DNA from: Chloroflexota bacterium
GTDB taxonomy: Bacteria; Chloroflexota; Dehalococcoidia; SZUA-161
Direction: 5' to 3'
Length of the DNA stretch: 33,182 nt
Assembly: GCA_021787935.1 (NCBI GenBank)
Contig: JAJYLC010000022.1
Coordinates: 1-33,182, forward strand
Part shown: in pieces, positions 25,275 to 32,710 of the stretch
Layout of the letters: each line of letters begins with the position of its first letter
How positions within the stretch are numbered: the first letter of the stretch is position 1
Translations under genes and position numbers: made by a program
The notes under the pieces: generated by a model
The model's database searches: none
Told to the model about the DNA's origin: nothing
What the model saw: the letters and a program-made list of their open reading frames with translations, nothing else

Positions 25275-26777
25275 TTAAGTAGCGCGTCTCAGCAGTCGGT
25301 GCCTGAGATAGCCTGGGCCAGCCTTGATTATCTCTCTGGTCTTCTTTATCTCCTCGGGCTGGTAGAACCTCAATAAGTATAGCACAACCGGGAAGGTAAG
25401 CAGAGCCAGCAGTTTAAACACCGCCACTATCACGTAAGAGTGCACCACAGAATAGGTATCTGTTATGAAAAAACTTCCCCCGAAAACAACTCCAAAGGCG
25501 ATGCATATCTTGGCGACCCTGCCCCATTCGTAGGTGACCGCGTAAAACTTTCGCGATACCACAAAGAAGAGTGCCGCCATCGCCAGATATGAGATGAGCG
25601 TAGCCCAGGCCGCTCCCATCATGCCGTATCCTGGAATCAGCAGGTAGTTCAAGCCCAGATTCAAGATGGCGGAGACCGCGACGCAAAGCGCTGAATAACT
25701 GGTCTTCGCCATCAGTCCGAATCCCATTCCCAGAATCGAAGAGCAGCCGTATAGGACATACGACAGTGCAATCAAGGGGATAACCTTGTAGGCAGCGTGG
25801 AAGGCAGGCGTTGCCATTATCGCCAGGACTTCACGGGAGAGAACAGAGAGAGCTAAGGCTGCGAGCATCGCCACCAGTACAAAGTAGGTGAAGGTGCGCG
25901 AATAGAACCGTTTGGCAGTCTTTTCTTTAAAAATCGAGTATGCAAAAGGCGACCAGGCAGCGAGGAAAGGTCCCACGATTAGGGAACTGATTACCAGGCC
26001 AAAGCTGTAGCCCAGGGAATAAAGCCCGAGTTGCTGAGGCGTGGACAAAAACTGGAGGAAATATCTGTCGGCAAGGGTCAATATCCAGGCGCTGAGCCCT
26101 GCGGGGACCAGCGGCAGCCCGAATGCCAGCATTCTCTTCAACTCATCGCCGGAGAAATGGAAGCCAGCACTCCTCATCAGGGTGGCTAGCAGAGATACAT
26201 AGATAACGGCGGAAGCTATCAAAGTCGCTTCCAGAATGCCTAGCACGCTCCTATGTAGGATCACCACAAACGCAATATTTAGGGTAATGCTTATTATAAC
26301 CTGGGAAACAGTGGCTAGGGCGTACCTGGTGGGCTGCTGCCTGGCCTGGAGCACCGCCAGCCCTATGGCAACGCCTGTGTTACAGAAAAGGGTGAGAAAG
26401 ATAACGCGAAAGTGAGAAGTATATTCGCTTGAGTGGAATAGAAGCGAGGAGAAGCTGCCCGACAACGCTATGAGAAGCAGGGTGAGCACTGCCGAGATCG
26501 CGGTGAGGAAAAGAAAGGCGGTGCTTATGACCTCTCTCCTCTTCCCGGCATCATCGTAGAGATAGTATGACCTGAACAGCGCTGAGGTGATGCCCAGAAT
26601 GAAGACTATGCTCAGCACCGAGGTCGTGGCCGTGAAAATCTGCAGCACACCGTAGTCGCTGGGGGTCAGGTAGCGTGTATAAAGAGGGATGAGGAAGAAA
26701 CCTACAACCGAGCCAATAGCCGCGCCCAGGCCGTAGATAATAGAGTGCTGCGAAAGCCGAAGTAGCTGTCTGAACAA
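25275..26777 (-). CDS. Wzx-type polysaccharide/oligosaccharide flippase
   Basis: This 500-residue polytopic protein has about 14 hydrophobic helices, typical of the MVF/MATE-like polysaccharide transporter family. It opens with a LGAAIGSVVGFFLIPLYTRYL pattern, the usual first helix of Wzx flippases. The start is TTG at 26777, only 3 bases after the epimerase stop, with AGGGG 8 bases upstream. The role is to move an undecaprenyl- or polyprenyl-linked oligosaccharide from the cytosol to the outside. With no polymerase in the window, it probably hands the finished unit to STT3 (inference). Confidence 0.9.
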   Translation of the reverse strand: MFRQLLRLSQHSIIYGLGAAIGSVVGFFLIPLYTRYLTPSDYGVLQIFTATTSVLSIVFILGITSALFRSYYLYDDAGKRREVISTAFLFLTAISAVLTLLLIALSGSFSSLLFHSSEYTSHFRVIFLTLFCNTGVAIGLAVLQARQQPTRYALATVSQVIISITLNIAFVVILHRSVLGILEATLIASAVIYVSLLATLMRSAGFHFSGDELKRMLAFGLPLVPAGLSAWILTLADRYFLQFLSTPQQLGLYSLGYSFGLVISSLIVGPFLAAWSPFAYSIFKEKTAKRFYSRTFTYFVLVAMLAALALSVLSREVLAIMATPAFHAAYKVIPLIALSYVLYGCSSILGMGFGLMAKTSYSALCVAVSAILNLGLNYLLIPGYGMMGAAWATLISYLAMAALFFVVSRKFYAVTYEWGRVAKICIAFGVVFGGSFFITDTYSVVHSYVIVAVFKLLALLTFPVVLYLLRFYQPEEIKKTREIIKAGPGYLRHRLLRRAT

Positions 26778-26780
26778 CGT

Positions 26781-27863
26781 TTAGCCCCTATATGCCGTAA
26801 ACTCCGATAAGGTGTTGGCCATCCTCTTCGCAGCTTTGCCGTCTCCGAATACGTTCCTCTGTTTGCCCTTAGGTTGGAAATGCTTGATAGCCTCGATGAT
26901 TTTCTCCCTGTTTGAGGCGACTAAAGTATTCCAGCCGTCCTGCACCGTCTCCACCCAGCCTGTGGTCTCATCCAGGGTGATACAGGGCACTCTGGAGAAA
27001 TAGGCTTCCTTTTGCAGACCTCCAGAATCCGTCAGGACTTTTCTGGCGTTACTGGTGAGCATGATGGAGTCCAGATAACCTACCGGGTCTATCACCGTCA
27101 TATTAGGGGCGTTCTTCAACGTATCGTAAATCCCGTACTGTTTCAGGTATTTCTCAGTGCGGGGGTGGACAGGGAAGACTATCCTGTCATCCACGCTCAA
27201 AAAAGCATCTACAATACTTCTCAGGTCCTGCTCGTTATCGGTATTACCTGCCCGGTGCACCGTTGCCAGCAGGTAGCTCTTTCTCTTCAGCCCCAGAGCA
27301 GAGAGTATTTTCGATTTTCGCTCTGCAACTCTAGAGAAGTGCAGGAAGCTGTCCAGCATTATATCGCCGGTAAGATGAACACCTTCGGTTATACCCTCTT
27401 TTTTGAGATTGTCCACTGCAGTCTGAGTAGGCGCAAATAGCAAACTGCAGATATGGTCAGTCAATACCCTGTTGATTTCCTCAGGTATATTCTTGTCGAA
27501 CATCCTGGGCCCTGCCTCAACATGAGCCACAGGGATATGGATTTTCACCGCAGCCAGAGCCCCGGCAAGGGTGGAGTTGGTGTCCCCATAAACCAACGCC
27601 CAGTCAGGTTTCTCCTTGAGCAGAACCTCCTCAATGGCTATCATCATCTTACCAGTCTGCACGGCGTGGGAATCAGAACCAATACCGAGATTATAGTCAG
27701 GCTCGGGTATCCCCAGCTCATCGAAGAATATCTCGGATAGCTCACGGTCATAGTGCTGGCCTGTATGGACCAGTACCTCTTTGTGCTTCTTGCGCAGTTC
27801 TTTCGACACCAGGACAGCTTTGATGAACTGGGGTCGTGCGCCAACGATGGTTAGAATTTTCAT
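26781..27863 (-). CDS. wbpI: Non-hydrolysing UDP-sugar 2-epimerase, WbpI-like
   Basis: This 360-residue WecB-family protein begins MKILTIVGARPQFIKAVLVS. It has VHTGQHYDRELS, VYGDTNSTLAGALAA, AHVEAGPRMFDKNIPEEINR and LTDSGGLQKEAYF. In a cluster with wbpA, a wbpB-wbpD fusion and wbpE, its role is C2 inversion of UDP-2,3-diacetamido-glucuronic acid to UDP-2,3-diacetamido-mannuronic acid. WecB (UDP-ManNAc) is the generic alternative. An S23-type gene separates it from the rest of its pathway. It lies 3 bases before the flippase. Confidence 0.88.
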   Translation of the reverse strand: MKILTIVGARPQFIKAVLVSKELRKKHKEVLVHTGQHYDRELSEIFFDELGIPEPDYNLGIGSDSHAVQTGKMMIAIEEVLLKEKPDWALVYGDTNSTLAGALAAVKIHIPVAHVEAGPRMFDKNIPEEINRVLTDHICSLLFAPTQTAVDNLKKEGITEGVHLTGDIMLDSFLHFSRVAERKSKILSALGLKRKSYLLATVHRAGNTDNEQDLRSIVDAFLSVDDRIVFPVHPRTEKYLKQYGIYDTLKNAPNMTVIDPVGYLDSIMLTSNARKVLTDSGGLQKEAYFSRVPCITLDETTGWVETVQDGWNTLVASNREKIIEAIKHFQPKGKQRNVFGDGKAAKRMANTLSEFTAYRG

Positions 27864-27960
27864 TGCTGAGACTCACATTGACTTTTAGATTCAGATTTAG
27901 ATTTAAATTCAGGCAGATTCAGAATCAGGCTGGTTCTTAATCTGAATCTGATTCTGAGTC
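27864..27960. repeat. Degenerate GATTC/AATCT simple repeats, right border of the S23 gene 3' end
   Basis: Short motifs of the AGATTTAG/GATTCAGAATC type fill this stretch. They include palindromes GATTCAGAATC (27916-27926) and GAATCTGATTC (27944-27954). The repeats spill into the C-terminal codons of the S23 gene. The 14-mer CTGGTTCTTAATCT (27930-27943) recurs with one change at 28379-28392. Confidence 0.7.
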
Positions 27961-28340
27961 TTTTCCCCTTTCCCTTGCCCTCTAATTCTCAGAGTTTTCA
28001 CCATGATGTTTAGCTCTTCGGATATGCTGTCAATATTATCCATCAGTATGGAGGAGTCTTCTATCTCTAAATAACCCAAATCACGTGAGATAATAACATA
28101 GTTCTTTGTTTCCTCCAGAGAGCCTCTAGCATTCAGATAGAACTTATTCTTGTCGAGATAGTGAAATCTCCCGAAAGCCTCAGCTATGTTCCCCGCTACT
28201 GACAAAGATGCCCTTCTTATTTGCGACGTCAGTCCGTACACTTCCTCTCTCGGGAAGGATGCTGTGCACCTGTAAACATGTAGGACTAACTGGTGTGCCT
28301 TCTGCCAGACTGGCATTTCCGTAAAAGATGTGAATTTCAT
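27909..28340 (-). CDS. Four-helix-bundle protein (S23/IVP family)
   Basis: This 143-residue protein has the family hallmark LTSQIRRASLSVAGNIAEAFGRF (split around residues 36-58) and an all-helical pattern. It begins MKFTSFTEMPVWQKAHQL. The family includes 23S rRNA intervening-sequence proteins and is related to the Avd proteins of diversity-generating retroelements; its biochemical role is poorly known. It is inserted between wbpE and wbpI, which share one pathway, and has no evident link to sugar chemistry. Its last 15 residues (KTQNQIQIKNQPDSESA region) are encoded by the simple repeat, so the tail looks acquired from flanking DNA. No reverse transcriptase is present. Confidence 0.88.
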   Translation of the reverse strand: MKFTSFTEMPVWQKAHQLVLHVYRCTASFPREEVYGLTSQIRRASLSVAGNIAEAFGRFHYLDKNKFYLNARGSLEETKNYVIISRDLGYLEIEDSSILMDNIDSISEELNIMVKTLRIRGQGKGEKTQNQIQIKNQPDSESA

Positions 28341-28400
28341 GTTTCAGGTTCAAATTTAGATTCGGTCTGGATCTAAGTCTGATTCTTAATCTCAGTCTTG
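28341..28400. repeat. Degenerate AATCT/GATTC simple repeats, left border of the S23 gene
   Basis: The 60 bases between the S23 ATG and the body of wbpE are made of AAATTTAGATTC- and GATTCTTAATCT-like units. They extend into wbpE, encoding its last residues (IKTEIKNQT). CTGATTCTTAATCT (28379-28392) is a direct copy, 13 of 14 bases, of the motif at 27930-27943. Confidence 0.7.
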
Positions 28401-29509
28401 ATCTGGCTCTTAATCACCCTCACTATCTCCTCAATCTGCCCTTCGCCCAGCTCGGCATACATGGGCAGGGAAAGCACCTGCTCTTGAGCCCGTTCGCTCT
28501 GCGGGAAGTCGCCCACCTTGTGCCCCAGGTATTTATAGACCTCCTGGAGGTGCAGAGACAAGGGATAATAGACCATGGTCTGGATGCCCTTTGAATCCAG
28601 ATGCTTGCGCAATTCGTCTCGCCTAAGTCGAGAGTCCTTGAGGCGGATGGTGTAGTAGTTGCAGGAAGGTTTGACGTCCTTTTCGACGAACGGAGTCTCG
28701 ATGCCATCCAGCTGGCTCAGCAATCTATCGTAGAGCAAGGCTTTGCTGCGGCGCTGCTCGTTCCATTTTTCCAGATGTTTCAGCTTCACACGAAGGATGG
28801 CTGCCTGCAAGGCGTCGAGACGGCTGTTGAAGCCGTGAGTAAAGTGCTGATAGGTCATCTTAGAGCCGTGGACTCTGAGTGCCTTCACGGTCTCCGCGAT
28901 TCTTGGGTCGTTAGTGACCACCATGCCGCCGTCGCCATAGGCACCCAGATTCTTGGAAGGGAAGAAGCTGAGGCAGCCGGCATCGCTCAGCGATCCTACT
29001 TTTTTGCCCTTGTATTCAGCGCCCAGCGCTTGTGCGCAGTCCTCAACCACCTTGAGATTATGCTTTTTAGCTATGGTCAGAATATCATCCATGGCGGCTG
29101 GCTGACCATATAGATGAACAGGAAGAATGGCTTTAGTCTTTTTATTGATTTTCGCTTCTATTTGTACGGGGTCAATGTTGTAGGTTTTCAGGTCTATGTC
29201 GGCAAATACCGGCCTGGCGCTGCACTTGGCTATAGCTTCAGAGGTGGCGATAAAGGTGAAGGGGGTTGTGATTACCTCGTCGCCGGACTTGATTTCGCAG
29301 GCAAGCAGGGCCATGTGCAGGGCGTCGGTCCCCGACGCGACGCCAACGGCGTACTTCGTGCCGCAGTAGGCGGCCACCTCATCTTCAAAGGCTTTGACCT
29401 CGGGCCCAAGGATAAACTGCCCACTCTGAATAACCCTTTGAATTGCAGAATCGATCTCATCTTTTATTGAGCTATATTGGGCCTTGAGGTCGGTCAGGGG
29501 GATTTTCAT
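28373..29509 (-). CDS. wbpE: DegT/DnrJ/EryC1 aminotransferase, WbpE-like (second copy)
   Basis: This 378-residue PLP enzyme begins [20 protein letters not shown]. The PLP lysine is Lys186 in [14 protein letters not shown], with [10 protein letters not shown] upstream and [19 protein letters not shown] in between. It aminates C3 of the oxidised UDP-uronate. The ATG overlaps the stop of the dehydrogenase-acetyltransferase fusion (ATGA at 29506-29509), so product channelling is plausible. The final residues IKTEIKNQT come from a simple-repeat tract that borders the S23 gene, so the native C-terminus may have been altered there. It is clearly paralogous to 14860-16014. Confidence 0.92.
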   Translation of the reverse strand: MKIPLTDLKAQYSSIKDEIDSAIQRVIQSGQFILGPEVKAFEDEVAAYCGTKYAVGVASGTDALHMALLACEIKSGDEVITTPFTFIATSEAIAKCSARPVFADIDLKTYNIDPVQIEAKINKKTKAILPVHLYGQPAAMDDILTIAKKHNLKVVEDCAQALGAEYKGKKVGSLSDAGCLSFFPSKNLGAYGDGGMVVTNDPRIAETVKALRVHGSKMTYQHFTHGFNSRLDALQAAILRVKLKHLEKWNEQRRSKALLYDRLLSQLDGIETPFVEKDVKPSCNYYTIRLKDSRLRRDELRKHLDSKGIQTMVYYPLSLHLQEVYKYLGHKVGDFPQSERAQEQVLSLPMYAELGEGQIEEIVRVIKSQIKTEIKNQT

Positions 29510-31083
29510 GTGCTGATGCTTTCCACCTTCGCTTTGTCACCGCTTTCCTTCTTAGTATATTCTTTGTCGCATTTAGAGCATTTCGCCTTGTTAGCTTTTC
29601 CAAAGTCGAGCTTTGCCCCACACTCGCAGACCCAGCCTTTAATGCGCGCCGGGCTACCATACGCCAGGGCATGGTCAGGGATGTCCTTGGTGACCAGAGA
29701 GCCTGCTCCGATAAAGGAGTATCTACCAATAATATTGCCGCAAACGATGGTGGCATTAGCACCGATAGTGGCCCCCTTCTTTACCAGCGTGGGTACGTAC
29801 TTGCCTTTCTGAGATATATGGCTCCGAGGGTTCTTGATATTGGTGAAGACGCAGGAGGGACCGCAGAAAACATCGTCTTCTATGACAACGCCGTCGTAGA
29901 CCGATACGTTGTTCTGAATCTTGACATTATTTCCTATATTGACATTCTCACCGATGAACACGTTTTGCCCAATAGTGCAGCTCCTGCCCATATTCACATT
30001 TGGCATGATATGGGAGAAGTGCCAGATTTTGGTGCCTTCGCCGACGCTGTAAGGTTCTTCTATGATGCTGCTGGGATGGATAAAGAAACTTGTACTATCA
30101 CCCAGAGGAATGTTTTCCCCATGCCCCTGGAGAGACTTCTGGCAGGCATCCAGAACTTGAAGAACCTTCAGCCCGCTTCTACCATCAGTTCTGGGCTTGT
30201 TACGTGATTTCAGACAGTCAAGGAAATGCTGGCACTCCAATTGAAGGGGCTCTGCCATGGTGAACTCCACAGTTGTTGCTTCTTGCTTGCGCGGCACCGG
30301 AACCCGGTCAATCCATTCTATGCCGTGCTCATAGAGCTGGAGTTTTTTCTCCGGAGCCACATCGTCGAAAACGGCCATGTTCTTATCTCCGACGACAACC
30401 AGCTTTTGTTCTTTGTACGGATGGAGCCAGCTTACGAAGATATGAGCTCTGACGCCGCTAGAGAAGCTCATGGTGGTAACAGTAACATCGGCTATATTTT
30501 GATGGAGATAACATCCGCCGTGAGCAGAAACCCCCTGAGGCAATTCGTCGAGCAATAGCAGAATGACCGATATATCATGTGGCGCGAAGCTCCACAGTAT
30601 GTTCTCCTCAGTTCTGAACTTGCCCAGGTTGAGCCTGCTGGAGTAGATATAGTTTATCTTTCCCAGCTCGCCTGCATCTACCATTTGTTTGAGCTTTACG
30701 ATTCCAGGGTGGTATTCCAGCACATGCCCGACCATCAGGATCCGGCCCTTTTTTTCAGCCAGTTTTACTATTTCTTCTCCTTCTTTGACTGTCAGGGATA
30801 GCGGCTTTTCAACGAAGATATCTTTACCAGCCTCCAGGGCCTGTTTTGCCATAGAATAATGAAAAACTGCCGGAGAAGATATGACGACCCCTTGTATTTC
30901 TGTATTGGCTAATACTGCTTCGAGCCTGGTTTCCTTATTAACGTCAGGATAAAGTGACCCAATCTTGCTCAAGACCTCAGGTGAGCTATCGCATATTGTA
31001 TGAAGGGCGCCAAGCTCAGCGAAGTTGCGAACCAGGTTCTTGCCCCAGTAACCGCAGCCGACGACGGCTATATTTCTGTCCAT
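29506..31083 (-). CDS. Fused WbpB-WbpD: Gfo/Idh/MocA dehydrogenase plus hexapeptide acetyltransferase plus zinc ribbon
   Basis: This 525-residue bifunctional protein carries out the second and last steps of UDP-2,3-diacetamido-glucuronate synthesis. Residues 1-330 are a Gfo/Idh/MocA dehydrogenase: VVGCGYWG (7-14), EKP (92-94), and FAPHDIS with His169. After a short linker, residues 333-483 form a left-handed beta-helix with hexapeptide rungs ([14 protein letters not shown]) and the [13 protein letters not shown] segment typical of WbpD. The C-terminus has Cys486, Cys488, Cys502 and Cys505, a likely zinc ribbon absent from the plus-strand single-domain copies. It begins 6 bases after wbpA and is coupled to wbpE. 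No internal stop or frameshift is seen at the junction, so the fusion looks genuine. Confidence 0.92.
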   Translation of the reverse strand: MDRNIAVVGCGYWGKNLVRNFAELGALHTICDSSPEVLSKIGSLYPDVNKETRLEAVLANTEIQGVVISSPAVFHYSMAKQALEAGKDIFVEKPLSLTVKEGEEIVKLAEKKGRILMVGHVLEYHPGIVKLKQMVDAGELGKINYIYSSRLNLGKFRTEENILWSFAPHDISVILLLLDELPQGVSAHGGCYLHQNIADVTVTTMSFSSGVRAHIFVSWLHPYKEQKLVVVGDKNMAVFDDVAPEKKLQLYEHGIEWIDRVPVPRKQEATTVEFTMAEPLQLECQHFLDCLKSRNKPRTDGRSGLKVLQVLDACQKSLQGHGENIPLGDSTSFFIHPSSIIEEPYSVGEGTKIWHFSHIMPNVNMGRSCTIGQNVFIGENVNIGNNVKIQNNVSVYDGVVIEDDVFCGPSCVFTNIKNPRSHISQKGKYVPTLVKKGATIGANATIVCGNIIGRYSFIGAGSLVTKDIPDHALAYGSPARIKGWVCECGAKLDFGKANKAKCSKCDKEYTKKESGDKAKVESIST

Positions 31084-31089
31084 TTACTC

Positions 31090-32388
31090 TTACAACCTAA
31101 TGATATTCTTATTTCGAAGCTTTCTGGTAACCCCACGGGTGTCGAACATGAAGCTGGACTTCCCTGCTATGTATTTATAATCGTAGGAGGTGTGGTCGGT
31201 AGCTATCACCACACAGTCTGCCGATGATAGCTGCTTTTCAGTGAGTTCCACAGACGTTAGCGTTTCGTCTGAGACATTAATCTTCGCCACGTAGGGGTCA
31301 TTGTAACATACGTCTGCACCTTTTTCGCGGAGTATCTCGATTAGCTTCAGGGAAGGAGCCTCTCTAATATCATCCACATCTTTCTTGTAAGCTACCCCCA
31401 GCACCAGCACCTTGGCCTTTTTCAAGCTCTTGCCTCTGGCGTTCAAAGCTTCCATGATGCGGGAGACGACATAGTAAGGCATCTGCTCATTGATGTCCGC
31501 TGCAAGCTCGATGAATCTGGTATGAAAGTCGTATTCCCTGGCCTTGTTCGCCAGATAGTACGGATCGAGCGGGATGCAGTGCCCCCCGATGCCCGGTCCA
31601 GGGTAGAAGGGCATGTAGCCGAAAGGTTTGGTGGCTGCGGCGTCGATAACCTCCCAGACACTTATCCCGATCTTCTCACAGAGGAGGGTGAGTTCGTTGA
31701 CCAAGGCGATGTTCACGTTGCGAAATACGTTCTCAAATACCTTGGTCATCTCGGCGACCTCGGGGCTTGAGACAGGGATAACCGTATCGGCTACCTGGCT
31801 GTAAAGCAGTTCGGCGAGTTTGGTAGATTTGGAATCTATACCGCCTACTACCTTGGGCGTGTTCTTGATATGGTAGTTCTTGCTGCCAGGATCGACCCTT
31901 TCCGGCGAGAAGGCAAGGTAGAAATCTTGCCCAGCTTTCAGTCCGGAGCGCTCCAGAATAGGCAGCATCACCTCCCTGGTAGTGCCGGGGTAGGTTGTGC
32001 TCTCCAGGACTACAAGCTGCTCCGGCTGAAGGTATTTCGAGACTGTTTCAGACTCACTTATTACATAGGATAGCTCAGGATCCTTCGTTTTGGTGAGCGG
32101 TGTAGGGACGCAGATACAGATGGCATCAATCTCCTTAATACGGCTCTGATCCGTGGTCGCCTCCAATGACTTTCGCTCGATTGCGTATGCAAGGCTTTCC
32201 TTATCCACATCTACTATATAGGAGTGCCCTTTATTAACCCAATCCACCCTTTTTTGCTGGATGTCGAATCCCAGCACTTTGAATCCCGCTTTTTCAAATG
32301 CCAGGGCAAGGGGCAACCCGACATAGCCAAGGCCGACAATACCAATGACCGCCGACTTTTTCTTTAACTTCCACTCTAAGTTTGGCAA
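31090..32388 (-). CDS. wbpA: UDP-GlcNAc 6-dehydrogenase (WbpA type nucleotide-sugar dehydrogenase)
   Basis: This UDP-glucose/GDP-mannose dehydrogenase-family enzyme has 432 residues. It oxidises C6 of UDP-GlcNAc twice to give UDP-GlcNAcA, the entry to the pathway. GIVGLGYVGLPLA is the NAD site. FENVFRNVNIALVNE provides the conserved Asn and Glu, and PGPGIGGHCIPLDP holds the catalytic cysteine. I choose TTG at 32388 because AGGAGG (32394-32399) is 5 bases upstream. The TTG at 32418 would sit about 6 bases from the predicted transcription start. It is the first gene of the minus-strand operon and the only 6-dehydrogenase in the window. WecC (UDP-ManNAc) is possible, but the following genes argue for WbpA. 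Confidence 0.92.
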   Translation of the reverse strand: MPNLEWKLKKKSAVIGIVGLGYVGLPLALAFEKAGFKVLGFDIQQKRVDWVNKGHSYIVDVDKESLAYAIERKSLEATTDQSRIKEIDAICICVPTPLTKTKDPELSYVISESETVSKYLQPEQLVVLESTTYPGTTREVMLPILERSGLKAGQDFYLAFSPERVDPGSKNYHIKNTPKVVGGIDSKSTKLAELLYSQVADTVIPVSSPEVAEMTKVFENVFRNVNIALVNELTLLCEKIGISVWEVIDAAATKPFGYMPFYPGPGIGGHCIPLDPYYLANKAREYDFHTRFIELAADINEQMPYYVVSRIMEALNARGKSLKKAKVLVLGVAYKKDVDDIREAPSLKLIEILREKGADVCYNDPYVAKINVSDETLTSVELTEKQLSSADCVVIATDHTSYDYKYIAGKSSFMFDTRGVTRKLRNKNIIRL

Positions 32389-32430
32389 TGTGGCCTCCTC
32401 AAATACCAGACCAGTCAAGTTATTTAACCA

Positions 32431-32439
32431 ATTATATCA
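32431..32439 (-). promoter_or_regulatory. Extended -10 promoter of the wbpA operon
   Basis: On the minus strand this reads TGATATAAT, a perfect TATAAT with the TG extension. The -35 is poor (AGGTCA at 17 bases). Initiation near 32424 gives a leader of about 36 bases with AGGAGG before the wbpA TTG. Confidence 0.55.
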
Positions 32440-32525
32440 TAAATGTAATTCGGTGACCTTGAATCCCAGTTTTGGTTGTGGGGTTGGTCCTCTGGTGCAG
32501 AAATTTTACTGAGCAAACCTCCCCC

Positions 32526-32554
32526 TTTACAAAAATTTTGGGGCGGGCTAGAAT
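32526..32554 (+). promoter_or_regulatory. Promoter of tRNA-Val
   Basis: TTTACA (32526-32531) and TAGAAT (32549-32554) are spaced by 17 bases. Predicted initiation near 32561 lies about 6 bases before the mature tRNA 5' end. Confidence 0.7.
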
Positions 32555-32566
32555 AGCCTCACCTCG

Positions 32567-32642
32567 GGGCGGTTAGCTCAGCGGATAGAGCGCTTGCTTC
32601 ACACGCAAGAGGTCACAGGTTCAAATCCTGTACTGCCCACCA
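32567..32642 (+). tRNA. tRNA-Val (anticodon CAC)
   Basis: A 76-base cloverleaf can be drawn by hand. The acceptor stem GGGCGGT pairs with ACTGCCC (one G-U). A D-arm TAGCTCAGCGGATAGAGC follows, then anticodon stem CTTGC/GCAAG around loop TTCACAC. Anticodon CAC occupies 32600-32602, exactly position 34-36. The T-arm contains GGTTCAAATCC. The CCA end is encoded (32640-32642). It reads GUG valine codons and is orphaned from other RNA genes. Confidence 0.97.
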
Positions 32643-32710
32643 TAACATACGGTTAGACCAGGTGGTCTATTAAAAAAAGGCCTTTCCCTATTCTTGTTAT
32701 CCACAATTAT

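Noticed and set aside
27864-28400. Diversity-generating retroelement, because the S23 family is related to Avd
   Set aside because: No reverse transcriptase, template repeat or variable repeat is visible in the window.
27864-28400. CRISPR array, because of short repeats
   Set aside because: The repeats are degenerate simple-sequence units without regular spacing or unique spacers, and no cas gene is present.
32388-32418. wbpA starting at the upstream TTG (32418)
   Set aside because: It would sit about 6 bases from the predicted transcript start without a ribosome binding site, whereas AGGAGG is well placed for the TTG at 32388.
32567-32642. tRNA-Val as an integration (att) site for the glycan island
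   Set aside because: I found no second copy of the tRNA 3' end in the window, and no integrase; the island lies on the tRNA's 5' side.
32652-32690. Rho-independent terminator after the tRNA
   Set aside because: AGACC/GGTCT forms a 5-bp hairpin, but it is followed by an A-rich rather than a T-rich run on the tRNA strand. On the other strand the order is also wrong.
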